Shown piece after piece: positions 50,344 to 57,983 of a stretch of DNA of 60,635 bases. Each line of letters opens with the position of its first letter. Positions within the stretch are counted from its first letter, which is position 1. Both the position numbers and the translations under genes were made by a program. A model generated the notes under the pieces. The model ran no database searches. It was given only the letters and a program-made list of their open reading frames with translations, and was not told the origin of the DNA. The DNA comes from DATJGF01 sp035495315 (GTDB lineage: Bacteria > Verrucomicrobiota > Verrucomicrobiia > Limisphaerales > UBA8199), in the NCBI GenBank assembly GCA_035495315.1, contig DATJGF010000073.1, forward strand, positions 1-60,635, in the 5' to 3' direction.

Positions 50344-53300
50344 ATGGTCCACATCGGAAATCAGACTTCCTGCTGGGCTGCGACCCCCACCGAACCTTTC
50401 GATTATGCCGTGGCCCAGGGCTTTGACGCTTTTGAATGGTTTCCGGATAAAAAACCGGGGGCAGGGTGGGATGAGGAGGACCTTACTACACCAGCACGCA
50501 AGTCGATCGCGGAAGACGTCCCCACTCGCCGTATGCGCCTCTCGGTGCACGCGCGCTGGCAGGCCAATCTGCTGACCCCTGATGGCATCGCGTTGTTCTG
50601 GAAAGATTTGGACCTCGCGCGCGATCTCGGCGCGGCCCTAATCAATATTCACCTCGAGCACGGCCAGGGCGTACCCGCGTTTATTCAGGCCATACTCCCG
50701 TTGATAGGAAGAACCGCAGAGGCCGGAGTGCAGCTGTCCATCGAGAACACGCCGCTTCATTCGCCAGAATTGTTTAACGAGCTGTTCGCCCAATTGCGGT
50801 CGTTGGATTCAGTCAAAACCAGCCATGTCGGCATGTGTCTCGACCTGGGCCATGCCAACCTCTGCGCCGCCGCGCGCAACAATTACCTGGGTTTTGTTGA
50901 TCGCCTCGATCCCAACCTGCCGATCATCCACCTTCACCTCCACGAGAATTGGGGCGACAGCGATTCGCATTTGCCGCTCTTTACCGGACCCTCTTCCCGT
51001 GACGATTCCGGCATTCGACAACTCGTCGCCCGCCTGAAAAAACGGGGTTACTCCGGTTCGATGATCCTCGAACAGTGGCCTCATCCTCCTTCGCTGCTTA
51101 ACAACGCGCGTGACCGCTTGCTCCAGCTATGGGGTAGCGCAGAGTTTCACTCTGCCGTACCGCAGACTTCCAGTCTGCAAGACATATCCTTTGCTGACGA
51201 TGATGGTCCAAGCCAGGAGGCTGGGCGAAAGGAGGCGCCGCCCACAGATCTCGTTCGTGAATTGGTGCAAGGCGACCGCACGCGGCAAAGCTGGCGTGAA
51301 AAACTGAATTTCATTCGCGACCTGTTGGCCAGCGACACCCCCGCGGTTACCTCGGACCAACTCGTCGATATCGCGATATACCTGCGTTTCCTCGGCACAG
51401 GTGAAATCCCCTGTTCGGAGGATGGACGCCACTTTCGTCCCGCGCAGCACGCGCGTCTGGCGTCGCAGATCCAGGACCGCCTGGCGAAACTGACGACGCC
51501 CGAAAATCAGTTCATCGTCCGCAAGATTTATCCCTGGTTACCCTCTTCAGCTCAAACTTTTCAGCGTCCCGAACCGTTGACGCGCATCCGGGATATTGCC
51601 CACCGGAATGATATCCCGCAGGACTTGAAGCGTGAAATCAAGACTACGCTGCAAAACAAGTTGCATCGGTGCGCGGGCCCGGAAGACCTCGCCACATCGA
51701 CCGCACTACTGGAACGGATAACCGCTCCCGGTACGAGCTATTCGTCTGGTTTCGTTGATCAGTTCAAAATCTTTCACGAGGAGCTAAAGGAATTCTTTAA
51801 TGCCCAATCGCTCGAACAACGCCTCAGTGCCGTCGGCCCTATGTTGCAAGGCAAGGGTGCCGAACTGATCCAGCAGTTCCTGAAGCAGAAGACAGCCGTA
51901 GCGGCAGGCCTCTCGCCTGCCGTAGAGCCGGGCGTCTCGCCCGGCGGATTATCGAGTCGGAAAACGATGCACCCGGGCGGCGAGACGCCGCCCTCTACGT
52001 CAGGCGGGACGTCCGACGCTACACCGCTGCTGGCCACCTTCCGCAGCTTGACTGATTTACGGCAAGTTTGTCTCGAGCTGGTGATGCGAAAACCCGGTGC
52101 TGAAACCGAGGCCATCTTGCTCGCCGATATCGCTCTCGAAGACTTCGCCTTCGTTCTTCTGAGCGAGATCGTCAACGCCTTTGATAGACCAGACGCCAAA
52201 TCCGCCACCGAATGTCAAACTGAGGCCCTCACTCTTGCCTTGCAAAACCTGGTCTTGAGCGGCGTCGATCCAATCGAGAGCACTGCTGTTCAAAATGAAC
52301 TTCGAGCCTGGGGAACCCTGTTGCCGTCAGCGAAACGCACTCACCTCCTCAGACAAAAAGCGACGCTTCTCCGTTGCCGACGCCTCGCTGAGGATTTCGG
52401 CGATCGGGTGGTCGCTCTGTTTTCCTCTCGTGCCGCAAAGCTAGGTCGGGCACTTGGCGTCGCTGAGCACGCAATCCGCGTCTTTGCCGAAGCGGATATC
52501 CGCAGCCACATCGTCTTTCAAATCTCAAAACTGACGACGAATTTGTTGCGCAACATTCGGCAGCTGCTCAAGTTGCCGCCCTGGGATGTTCTTGTCCCAG
52601 GCAAAGCCGCTGGGCGCGCCACTGCGATCCATTTCCTTAACCTGCGCCAAGCAGACATCAAGGAACCCACTGTGGCGCTATTAGGGGAGGCTATTGGCGA
52701 CGAGGAAATTCCAACCAACGTCACTGGCATCGTCCTGGCTCACGAGCTGCCGTACCTCTCGCATCTCGCCGTCCGGGCGCGGCAAGCGCGGGTTGTCTTC
52801 GTCGGCTGCGAAGAACCAGCTGAGTTCGAGCGCCTGCAAGGTTTAGCCGGCCAGTTTATTGCTCTGAACGCAACGCCGGACAAAATCGAATGGAACAAAG
52901 TCGACCAGGTTGAATCGGCTAAACAGCGCGTTCCAGCGAGCAAAGTAAAAGTGCCAACGGTGCGACTGACCAAAAAACGACAATGCATCGCACTCGAGGA
53001 GGTCACACCTGAAAACGGTGGCGGCAAAGCGGCCGGCGTGCGCCGTTTGGCAGAATTATCTCGCCAGCCGGCCGCGGGATTCACAACGCCCGAAGCGCTG
53101 ATAATCCCGTTCGGGGTCATGGAAGAAGTAATGCGTGCAGCGCCAGCCATTGAAGCTAAATACAGGGAAGCAGTTAAAGAGCTAGACAGCGGGCCAGCCG
53201 CCGAAGTCGAGTCCGCGACCGCCCGGCTCCGCGAGCTCATGCAGCACTTGTCAGTACCTGACGAAATTATTTCGCAAATCCAACGGAAATTCCGGTCGCT

Positions 53301-54168
53301 TCTCATCGTCCGCTCCAGCGCCAACGCTGAAGACACCGAAGAATTGGCCGGCGCCGGTTTGTACGAGTCTGTACCCAACGTCTCGCCTTCTGATGCGGCA
53401 AGTGCGATTCGTAAAGTCTGGGCCTCCCTGTGGACTTCCCGCGCAACGCTCAGCCGACGACAAGCAGGAATTCCACACGATCAGGTCCATATGGCCCTAT
53501 TGATTCAGGAACTGCTTAGTCCGGATCTCGCTTTTGTGCTCCATACCGTCAACCCAGTTACCCGTGATCCCCATACTCTGTACGGTGAAATAGTCCTGGG
53601 CTTGGGCGAAACCCTTGTTTCAGCCGCTGCCGCCGGTGAGCCCTATCGCTTCACCTGCACTAAGCAATCGGGCGAGGTGGAAATCCTCGCCTTTGCCAAT
53701 TTCAGCAAAGCCGCACGACCCGTAGCGGTAGGCGTCTCGGCTGCCGTAAAGCCGGGCATCCTGCCCGGCGGAAGCCGCCTCGGCCAATCCCTGAATAGCG
53801 GACCCGAGAGTACGGAAGGCCGAAGTCTGGACCGCGAGAGCGCGAGCAGAAAGATCCCGGGCGGCGGGACGCCGCTCTCTACGTCAGGCGAGACGCGTGA
53901 CGCTACGTCAAAAACTTTGTCTGCCGATATTTCTCCCTCTCCCCTTCTAAGGGGAGAGGGCAGGGGTGAGGAGTTGTTCTATGAGATCATCGATTACTCG
54001 AGCATTAATCTCAGCCGCGATCCAGCCGCCCTGGAGTCAGTCTGCCGTCGTTTGTGCAAAATCGGTTCTCTCGTCGAACAGGCACTCGCAAAACCGCAAG
54101 ACATTGAAGGAGTCGTAATTCAGGATAAAATCTATCTAGTTCAGACCCGTCCACAACAGGGCCTCTGA
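50344..54168 (+). CDS. sugar-isomerase-type TIM barrel fused to phosphoglucan water dikinase-like enzyme
   Basis: The 1274-residue protein begins with a xylose-isomerase-like (AP endonuclease 2) barrel, residues 1-262, keeping its metal ligands Glu134 (SIENTP), Asp167 and His170 (CLDLGHANL), His200 (HLHLHENW) and Glu243 (ILEQW). The rest matches plant PWD/GWD3: LQNKLHRCAGPEDLATSTAL, VDQFKIFHEELKEFFNAQSL, the phosphohistidine motif LPYLSHLAVRARQARVVFVG (His807), and an ATP-grasp with VRSSANAEDTEELAGAGLYE, LSPDLAFVLHTVNPV and QDIEGVVIQDKIYLVQTRPQ. Plant PWD adds phosphate at C3 of pre-phosphorylated glucan and carries CBM20 where this one has the barrel. Four repeat elements lie in frame in linkers. 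It starts seven bases after the GWD gene. Confidence 0.9.
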   Translation: MVHIGNQTSCWAATPTEPFDYAVAQGFDAFEWFPDKKPGAGWDEEDLTTPARKSIAEDVPTRRMRLSVHARWQANLLTPDGIALFWKDLDLARDLGAALINIHLEHGQGVPAFIQAILPLIGRTAEAGVQLSIENTPLHSPELFNELFAQLRSLDSVKTSHVGMCLDLGHANLCAAARNNYLGFVDRLDPNLPIIHLHLHENWGDSDSHLPLFTGPSSRDDSGIRQLVARLKKRGYSGSMILEQWPHPPSLLNNARDRLLQLWGSAEFHSAVPQTSSLQDISFADDDGPSQEAGRKEAPPTDLVRELVQGDRTRQSWREKLNFIRDLLASDTPAVTSDQLVDIAIYLRFLGTGEIPCSEDGRHFRPAQHARLASQIQDRLAKLTTPENQFIVRKIYPWLPSSAQTFQRPEPLTRIRDIAHRNDIPQDLKREIKTTLQNKLHRCAGPEDLATSTALLERITAPGTSYSSGFVDQFKIFHEELKEFFNAQSLEQRLSAVGPMLQGKGAELIQQFLKQKTAVAAGLSPAVEPGVSPGGLSSRKTMHPGGETPPSTSGGTSDATPLLATFRSLTDLRQVCLELVMRKPGAETEAILLADIALEDFAFVLLSEIVNAFDRPDAKSATECQTEALTLALQNLVLSGVDPIESTAVQNELRAWGTLLPSAKRTHLLRQKATLLRCRRLAEDFGDRVVALFSSRAAKLGRALGVAEHAIRVFAEADIRSHIVFQISKLTTNLLRNIRQLLKLPPWDVLVPGKAAGRATAIHFLNLRQADIKEPTVALLGEAIGDEEIPTNVTGIVLAHELPYLSHLAVRARQARVVFVGCEEPAEFERLQGLAGQFIALNATPDKIEWNKVDQVESAKQRVPASKVKVPTVRLTKKRQCIALEEVTPENGGGKAAGVRRLAELSRQPAAGFTTPEALIIPFGVMEEVMRAAPAIEAKYREAVKELDSGPAAEVESATARLRELMQHLSVPDEIISQIQRKFRSLLIVRSSANAEDTEELAGAGLYESVPNVSPSDAASAIRKVWASLWTSRATLSRRQAGIPHDQVHMALLIQELLSPDLAFVLHTVNPVTRDPHTLYGEIVLGLGETLVSAAAAGEPYRFTCTKQSGEVEILAFANFSKAARPVAVGVSAAVKPGILPGGSRLGQSLNSGPESTEGRSLDRESASRKIPGGGTPLSTSGETRDATSKTLSADISPSPLLRGEGRGEELFYEIIDYSSINLSRDPAALESVCRRLCKIGSLVEQALAKPQDIEGVVIQDKIYLVQTRPQQGL
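51139..51178. repeat. double-hairpin repeat in the TIM-barrel/dikinase linker
   Basis: Two 7-base-pair hairpins with 3-base loops: GCAGAGT-TTC-ACTCTGC (51139-51155) and GCAGACT-TCC-AGTCTGC (51162-51178), joined by CGTACC. It translates as AEFHSAVPQTSSLQ between the two domains. A second copy at 56623-56662 is intergenic. Confidence 0.9.
51898..52022. repeat. MITE-like element, copy 1, in frame in the PWD-like gene
   Basis: The 125-base element is bounded by GTAGCG and CGCTAC, with longer imperfect terminal inverted repeats (GGCAGGCCTCTCGCC left, CAGGCGGGACGTCC right). Inside are GCCGGGCGTCTCGCCCGGCG and GGGCGGCGAGACGCCGCCC hairpins. It encodes AAGLSPAVEPGVSPGG and HPGGETPPSTSGGTSDA in the linker after IQQFLKQK. 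Confidence 0.88.
53722..53906. repeat. MITE-like element, copy 2, in frame in the PWD-like gene
   Basis: The 185-base relative of the element at 51898 has the same ends (GTAGCG, CGCTAC), the same CCGTARAGCCGGGC and CTCTACGTCAGGCG blocks, and a longer, different middle. It encodes VGVSAAVKPGILPGGSR to GGGTPLSTSGETRDA in an ATP-grasp loop right after LAFANFSKA. Confidence 0.88.
53935..53960. repeat. CCCTCTCCCC hairpin repeat in frame in the PWD-like gene
   Basis: CCCTCTCCCCTT and AAGGGGAGAGGG pair as a perfect 12-base stem with a CT loop, followed by CAGGGGTGAGGAG. It translates as SPSPLLRGEGRGEE and lies 28 bases after the MITE-like copy 2. A relative is intergenic at 17348-17389. Confidence 0.88.
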
Positions 54169-54173
54169 AATAC

Positions 54174-55277
54174 ATGACTACCCAAAAATATAATGTCACC
54201 ACCTTAGGCCTCTTCGAAAAGCGAATGGCCGGCGACGAGGGCCTGCTGGAATTGGCGCGCCAGCGCTTCCTTGAAGCCCGCATGGGCACGGAAATCCACG
54301 CCGCTACCCCGGAGCAACTCGACTATTTGTTGCACTTCCGGCCTTTCGAGGATGCGCCAGCCGTCGTTCATCTGCCGCGCGACTTCGACCTCATAAATGA
54401 ACTCAGCCAAAAACAAATTCTCGAGCTGGCCGCGCGCGGCGCGGGACAAGTCTCAGGAATGGTTCTCCACGACCATACCGCGATGATCTCGCGCAGAGAT
54501 GATTACATTAACGCGGCCTGGAAATTGGACGCTCAGCTCGAAAAATTAAATAACTGCCCGACCCTCTTCATCGAATATGCCGCCGGCCTCGAGCCCGCCG
54601 ACTTTACACGGTTCTTCTCCTCAATCCTGGACCTGGGAGCCATTAGTTGCTGCATCGATATCGGTCACGTCGGCCTCCGCGCCGCCCGCGCCGCTTACGT
54701 TCGGAAACATCCTGGGGAGGACATTTGCTCGTTGAAATCGCAGCCTCCTCACTTGCCAAAAGTGATCGAGGACGTGCAAGCTTCCGTCGACTTTGGGGCG
54801 CAGGCGGCCATTAAACTAGTCGAAGAAATCTGTGCCCTCAAGCGGCCATTGCATTTTCACCTGCACGACGCGCACCCGCTTTCAACTTTTAGTCCCTTTG
54901 GCGTTTCTGATCACCTGAGTTTCTTTGCCGAAATCCCCATCAACTTTGAGCATCGCGGACGCCGCGCACTGGCGCCCATGTTTGGGCCCGAGGCACTCTT
55001 AAAACTTGTCGCTCGAACATTGGACCTGGTTGGCTCGCGCCCCGTCAGCTTCACCCTGGAAATTCACCCAACAGGCGAAAGGCTCCCGCTCGACACTGCC
55101 GCCGCTGCCCCCTTTGAACATTGGACGGACAAAACGAGCGCCGAGCAGATGAACCACTGGCTCGCCGTGCTCAGTCGGAACCATGAATTATTGCGGCGAG
55201 CCATCCCGTCGCCCTCATCACAAAGCGCCACCGCGGCCCAGACTGCGGCCGACTCCGAAACTGCGTGCCTGATTTAA
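54174..55277 (+). CDS. stand-alone sugar phosphate isomerase/epimerase-like TIM barrel
   Basis: The 367-residue protein has the same xylose-isomerase-like ligand pattern as the fused barrel upstream: Glu in LFIEYAAGLEP, Asp and His in CCIDIGHVGLRAAR, His and Asp in HFHLHDAHPL, and a late Glu in SFTLEIHPTGE. It starts five bases after the PWD-like stop, so it is co-transcribed. Proteins of this fold isomerise or epimerise sugars or hydrolyse other substrates with divalent metals. A role on glucan or on a phosphorylated sugar released from it is inferred only from context. The C-terminal ~25 residues are low-complexity (Ala/Ser/Thr). Confidence 0.82.
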   Translation: MTTQKYNVTTLGLFEKRMAGDEGLLELARQRFLEARMGTEIHAATPEQLDYLLHFRPFEDAPAVVHLPRDFDLINELSQKQILELAARGAGQVSGMVLHDHTAMISRRDDYINAAWKLDAQLEKLNNCPTLFIEYAAGLEPADFTRFFSSILDLGAISCCIDIGHVGLRAARAAYVRKHPGEDICSLKSQPPHLPKVIEDVQASVDFGAQAAIKLVEEICALKRPLHFHLHDAHPLSTFSPFGVSDHLSFFAEIPINFEHRGRRALAPMFGPEALLKLVARTLDLVGSRPVSFTLEIHPTGERLPLDTAAAAPFEHWTDKTSAEQMNHWLAVLSRNHELLRRAIPSPSSQSATAAQTAADSETACLI

Positions 55278-55326
55278 CACTTTGAACAACGGCTTTCACC
55301 GGTCTCGGCATGGATGCGTACTCGCG

Positions 55327-55421
55327 CGCCAGCGTCTGGAGTGCGCCAGTGCTGTGGCGCTTTGGATTCGCGACGACCAATCGAAAAGCGCCAGAGGACT
55401 GGCGCACTCCAAAGCCTGGCG
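55327..55421. repeat. inverted repeat GGAGTGCGCCAGT...ACTGGCGCACTCC
   Basis: Arms 55327-55363 and 55385-55421 (37 bases) form a long hairpin with a short loop. The inner part GGAGTGCGCCAGT / ACTGGCGCACTCC and GGCGCTTT / AAAGCGCC is perfect, with one 5-base mismatch block between. It fills most of the gap between the TIM-barrel and GH57 genes. Confidence 0.93.
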
Positions 55422-55442
55422 GACCTTTAGCGTTCCTGGTTA

Positions 55443-56621
55443 ATGCGACACGTCTTTCACTCACTCGTCCTCAACCTGCACCAACCCTCCGGGAATCTGG
55501 AGTCGATCCTCGATTCCAATGAGTGGGAGGCTAAGGAAATCTTGTGGGCCTTGGACCGAATTCCCCGTTCTCTCTGGCCCTACGAAGACATCGGCCGCGT
55601 CCATCTTTCTCTTTCCGGAACGCTATTAGAGACTTTGTCGCAGCCGCATTTTCAGCAGCGCGTCTATGGCATCGTCAAATGCGGCGATTTGCTCTGGCAA
55701 CTGCAAAACCAGCGGACTATTCAGATCCTCGGCACCGCCTATTACCATCCTGTCCTGCCATTAATTCCACCTGCGGATTGGGAGGAACAGTTGGGCCGCT
55801 GGCATGGCCTGGCCCGGCATCTGTTCTGGCGCACCAACTTTTCGGGCTTTTGGCCGCCCGAAATGGGCTTTGCCATGGAGCTCATCCCGCTGCTCAAAAA
55901 GTTCGGTTACCAATACGTCCTGGTCGACAGTCCGCACGTGGTGCCAATTACGCCTATGCGCTGGGAGGAAGTCCGGTATCGACCGCACATCGCCCGGCAT
56001 GCCGGAGAGGAAATCGTTGTGATAGTCCGTGATCGTGAACTGTCGGATGCCCAGTTATCCGGTATGGATACGGGCTGGTTCATGCATGAAGTCCACGAGC
56101 GAACCAGGCATTGCGATTTTCCCCCACTGGTGACAACTGCGACTGACGGCGACAACGGCGGCTGGTTCCGAAACATTTCAGAGAAAGGAAATTTCTGGGG
56201 CATGTTTTACCAACCGCTCCTGGAAACCGTCCGCCGCGGCGAAACGGAAGTGCGCCCGATTTTCATCGACGATTACCTTCGAGAACACGGCGCTCACGGC
56301 GAGGTGCGCATCGAGTCGGGCGCCTGGAACACCGGCTGGCATAGCGGTTCCGGTTTCACCCAGTGGACCGGTTCACAACAACAAAAAGACGCGTTAAAGC
56401 GCGTGACGGAAACCAGTCAGGCCTTCCACGCCACGCGGCAACGGACCGAATCCGCAGACGGCAACAACCCGGACCTTCAACATCGTCTTTCCGAGGCACA
56501 GTGGCGTCTGCTCCGGGCCGAAACCAGCTGCAACTTCTACTGGGGCGACGCCTGGGTCCAACGCTGCCACAACGACCTCGACGAAACCTGGTCAATCCTC
56601 AACGACCTCCCTCCATCCTAA
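55443..56621 (+). CDS. GH57 family glucan-active glycoside hydrolase
   Basis: The 392-residue protein has the GH57 motif order: LVLNLHQPSG (motif 1 HQP), GTAYYHPVLPLIPP (motif 2), FSGFWPPEMGFAMELIP with the nucleophile Glu (motif 3) and VTTATDGDNGGWFRN with the catalytic Asp (motif 4). GH57 enzymes act on alpha-glucans as amylases, 4-alpha-glucanotransferases or branching enzymes by retention. The short C-terminal region gives no specificity. As last gene of the operon it most likely branches, debranches or transfers chains in the glucan made by GlgA. No signal peptide is seen, so it is cytosolic. Confidence 0.88.
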   Translation: MRHVFHSLVLNLHQPSGNLESILDSNEWEAKEILWALDRIPRSLWPYEDIGRVHLSLSGTLLETLSQPHFQQRVYGIVKCGDLLWQLQNQRTIQILGTAYYHPVLPLIPPADWEEQLGRWHGLARHLFWRTNFSGFWPPEMGFAMELIPLLKKFGYQYVLVDSPHVVPITPMRWEEVRYRPHIARHAGEEIVVIVRDRELSDAQLSGMDTGWFMHEVHERTRHCDFPPLVTTATDGDNGGWFRNISEKGNFWGMFYQPLLETVRRGETEVRPIFIDDYLREHGAHGEVRIESGAWNTGWHSGSGFTQWTGSQQQKDALKRVTETSQAFHATRQRTESADGNNPDLQHRLSEAQWRLLRAETSCNFYWGDAWVQRCHNDLDETWSILNDLPPS

Positions 56622-56622
56622 C

Positions 56623-56662
56623 GCAGAGTTCCACTCTGCTGTACCGCAGGTTTCCAACCTGC
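56623..56662. repeat. double-hairpin repeat, intergenic copy
   Basis: GCAGAGT-TCC-ACTCTGC (56623-56639) and GCAGGTT-TCC-AACCTGC (56646-56662), joined by TGTACC, one base after the GH57 stop. It differs from the copy at 51139 in paired positions of the second stem (GCAGACT/AGTCTGC there), so base pairing is kept while sequence changes. It may also serve as a terminator of the operon. Confidence 0.9.
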
Positions 56663-56780
56663 CACCGGTCCGGAAGTCATGGTTCGATGTACTCACCGCT
56701 GCGAGTAATGTTGATTAATGATTACTTCAATCACTTTTAAATGCTCGATCTTTTATTCTTATTAATGTATTTTGGGAACA

Positions 56781-57716
56781 ATGCAGATTGTAAGCTCTAC
56801 CCCCACAGCGGCTTTGGCGCGTTGGTTATCGCGAAGGCGTGCCCGAGGCTTTACCCTGATTGAATTGTTAGTCGTCATTGCCATTATCGCCATTCTGGCC
56901 TCATTGCTCTTGCCGGTCCTGAGCAAGGCCAAAGCTCGCGCTCAGCGTATCCAATGCCTGTCGAACATGAAACAGCTCGGCCTGGGTATTACACTATTCA
57001 CCGGCGATCACCAGGACATGTATCCACCAGCCGTTTATTCCAGCGGTGACGTCACTTACCAATTGTCCTGGGACGATTACATCCACCGCAACATCGGCGG
57101 AACAGCAGGGGACGACGACTTGATCATGGGGGTCACCTCGCCGGAGCACACTCCAAAGCTACTACGCTGCCCCGCCGATCGGATCGAGTTTCCCAAAGCG
57201 GAGACATGGTTGAACCAGTTCGCCGCGCGCCGCTCTTATGCCATGAACTGGTCTGGCCCCAACTTCATGTTGCTCTCCGCCAATGCGGCATTGCCTTCTT
57301 CGAACGTTAAAGGGATCGGTGTATTTTACAATCTGCGCGGCACGGCGCCAAACACGTTCAATTGGGACCCGCGCGGATTCAAAGTCGCTCAGGTGTTGGA
57401 TCAGGCAGGCACGATCCTCCTGGCCGAATTGGCGAATGGCAGGAATATGGCCGGGAACGACTGGCCTTCTTTTTGCGCCGGACCTGGTCCCGCCACACCC
57501 GGTGGAGTGTCCGAGGACTGTATCCAAACCACCAGGACCCCAAACATCAGCACCGTCGGAAATACTTACGGCAGCGTTTCCTACGGCCTCCATTCACAAC
57601 GGTTCAATTACCTCTTCCATGACGGGCATGTTGGACTGTACCAGACCACCAGGACCATCGGTTCCGGCACCACCGCCGATCCGCGAGGTATGTGGACTTT
57701 TGACTTGGGGGACTAA
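56781..57716 (+). CDS. type II secretion / type IV pilin-like pseudopilin, H-x9-DG type
   Basis: From the ATG at 56781 the protein has about 311 residues. The prepilin cleavage site is ARGFTLIELLVVIAIIAILA (cut after Gly, Phe +1, Glu +5), followed by KARAQRIQCLSNMKQLGLG, typical for the Verrucomicrobia/Planctomycetes/Lentisphaerae family. It ends with the H-x9-DG-like block YGLHSQRFNYLFHDGHVGLY. A prepilin peptidase would process it and it may form part of a pseudopilus or be anchored at the membrane. Genomes of this group hold dozens of such genes. The 267 bases after it show nothing I recognise. Confidence 0.9.
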   Translation: MQIVSSTPTAALARWLSRRRARGFTLIELLVVIAIIAILASLLLPVLSKAKARAQRIQCLSNMKQLGLGITLFTGDHQDMYPPAVYSSGDVTYQLSWDDYIHRNIGGTAGDDDLIMGVTSPEHTPKLLRCPADRIEFPKAETWLNQFAARRSYAMNWSGPNFMLLSANAALPSSNVKGIGVFYNLRGTAPNTFNWDPRGFKVAQVLDQAGTILLAELANGRNMAGNDWPSFCAGPGPATPGGVSEDCIQTTRTPNISTVGNTYGSVSYGLHSQRFNYLFHDGHVGLYQTTRTIGSGTTADPRGMWTFDLGD

Positions 57717-57983
57717 AATTATTTTTTGGACGCTGCTCGGTCCAATCCAACTATCGTCGTCCATATAAAACGGCATTGCGTTCGGCCCGAGCCCGACCGT
57801 CCGACGAGCAGCCAACCGGTTTGGCGCGATGAAGAGCCATCATATCCAGGCTCATCGCGCAAAATCCGGATTGCGCTTTCGTGGTTGCTAGCGATAACTA
57901 AAACCAGGTTGCCCAACGTGTGTTCAGGGTCGCCGCACCGCGACTTCACTGATATACATAGAAGCCATTAAACTCACCAACTC

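Noticed and set aside
55310..55522. 70-codon frame across the hairpin before GH57
   Set aside because: Most of it is the two arms of the inverted repeat; no protein character.
57717..57983. possible small gene between pseudopilin and the C39-like gene
   Set aside because: No frame longer than about 80 codons, none with protein-like pattern or ribosome site.
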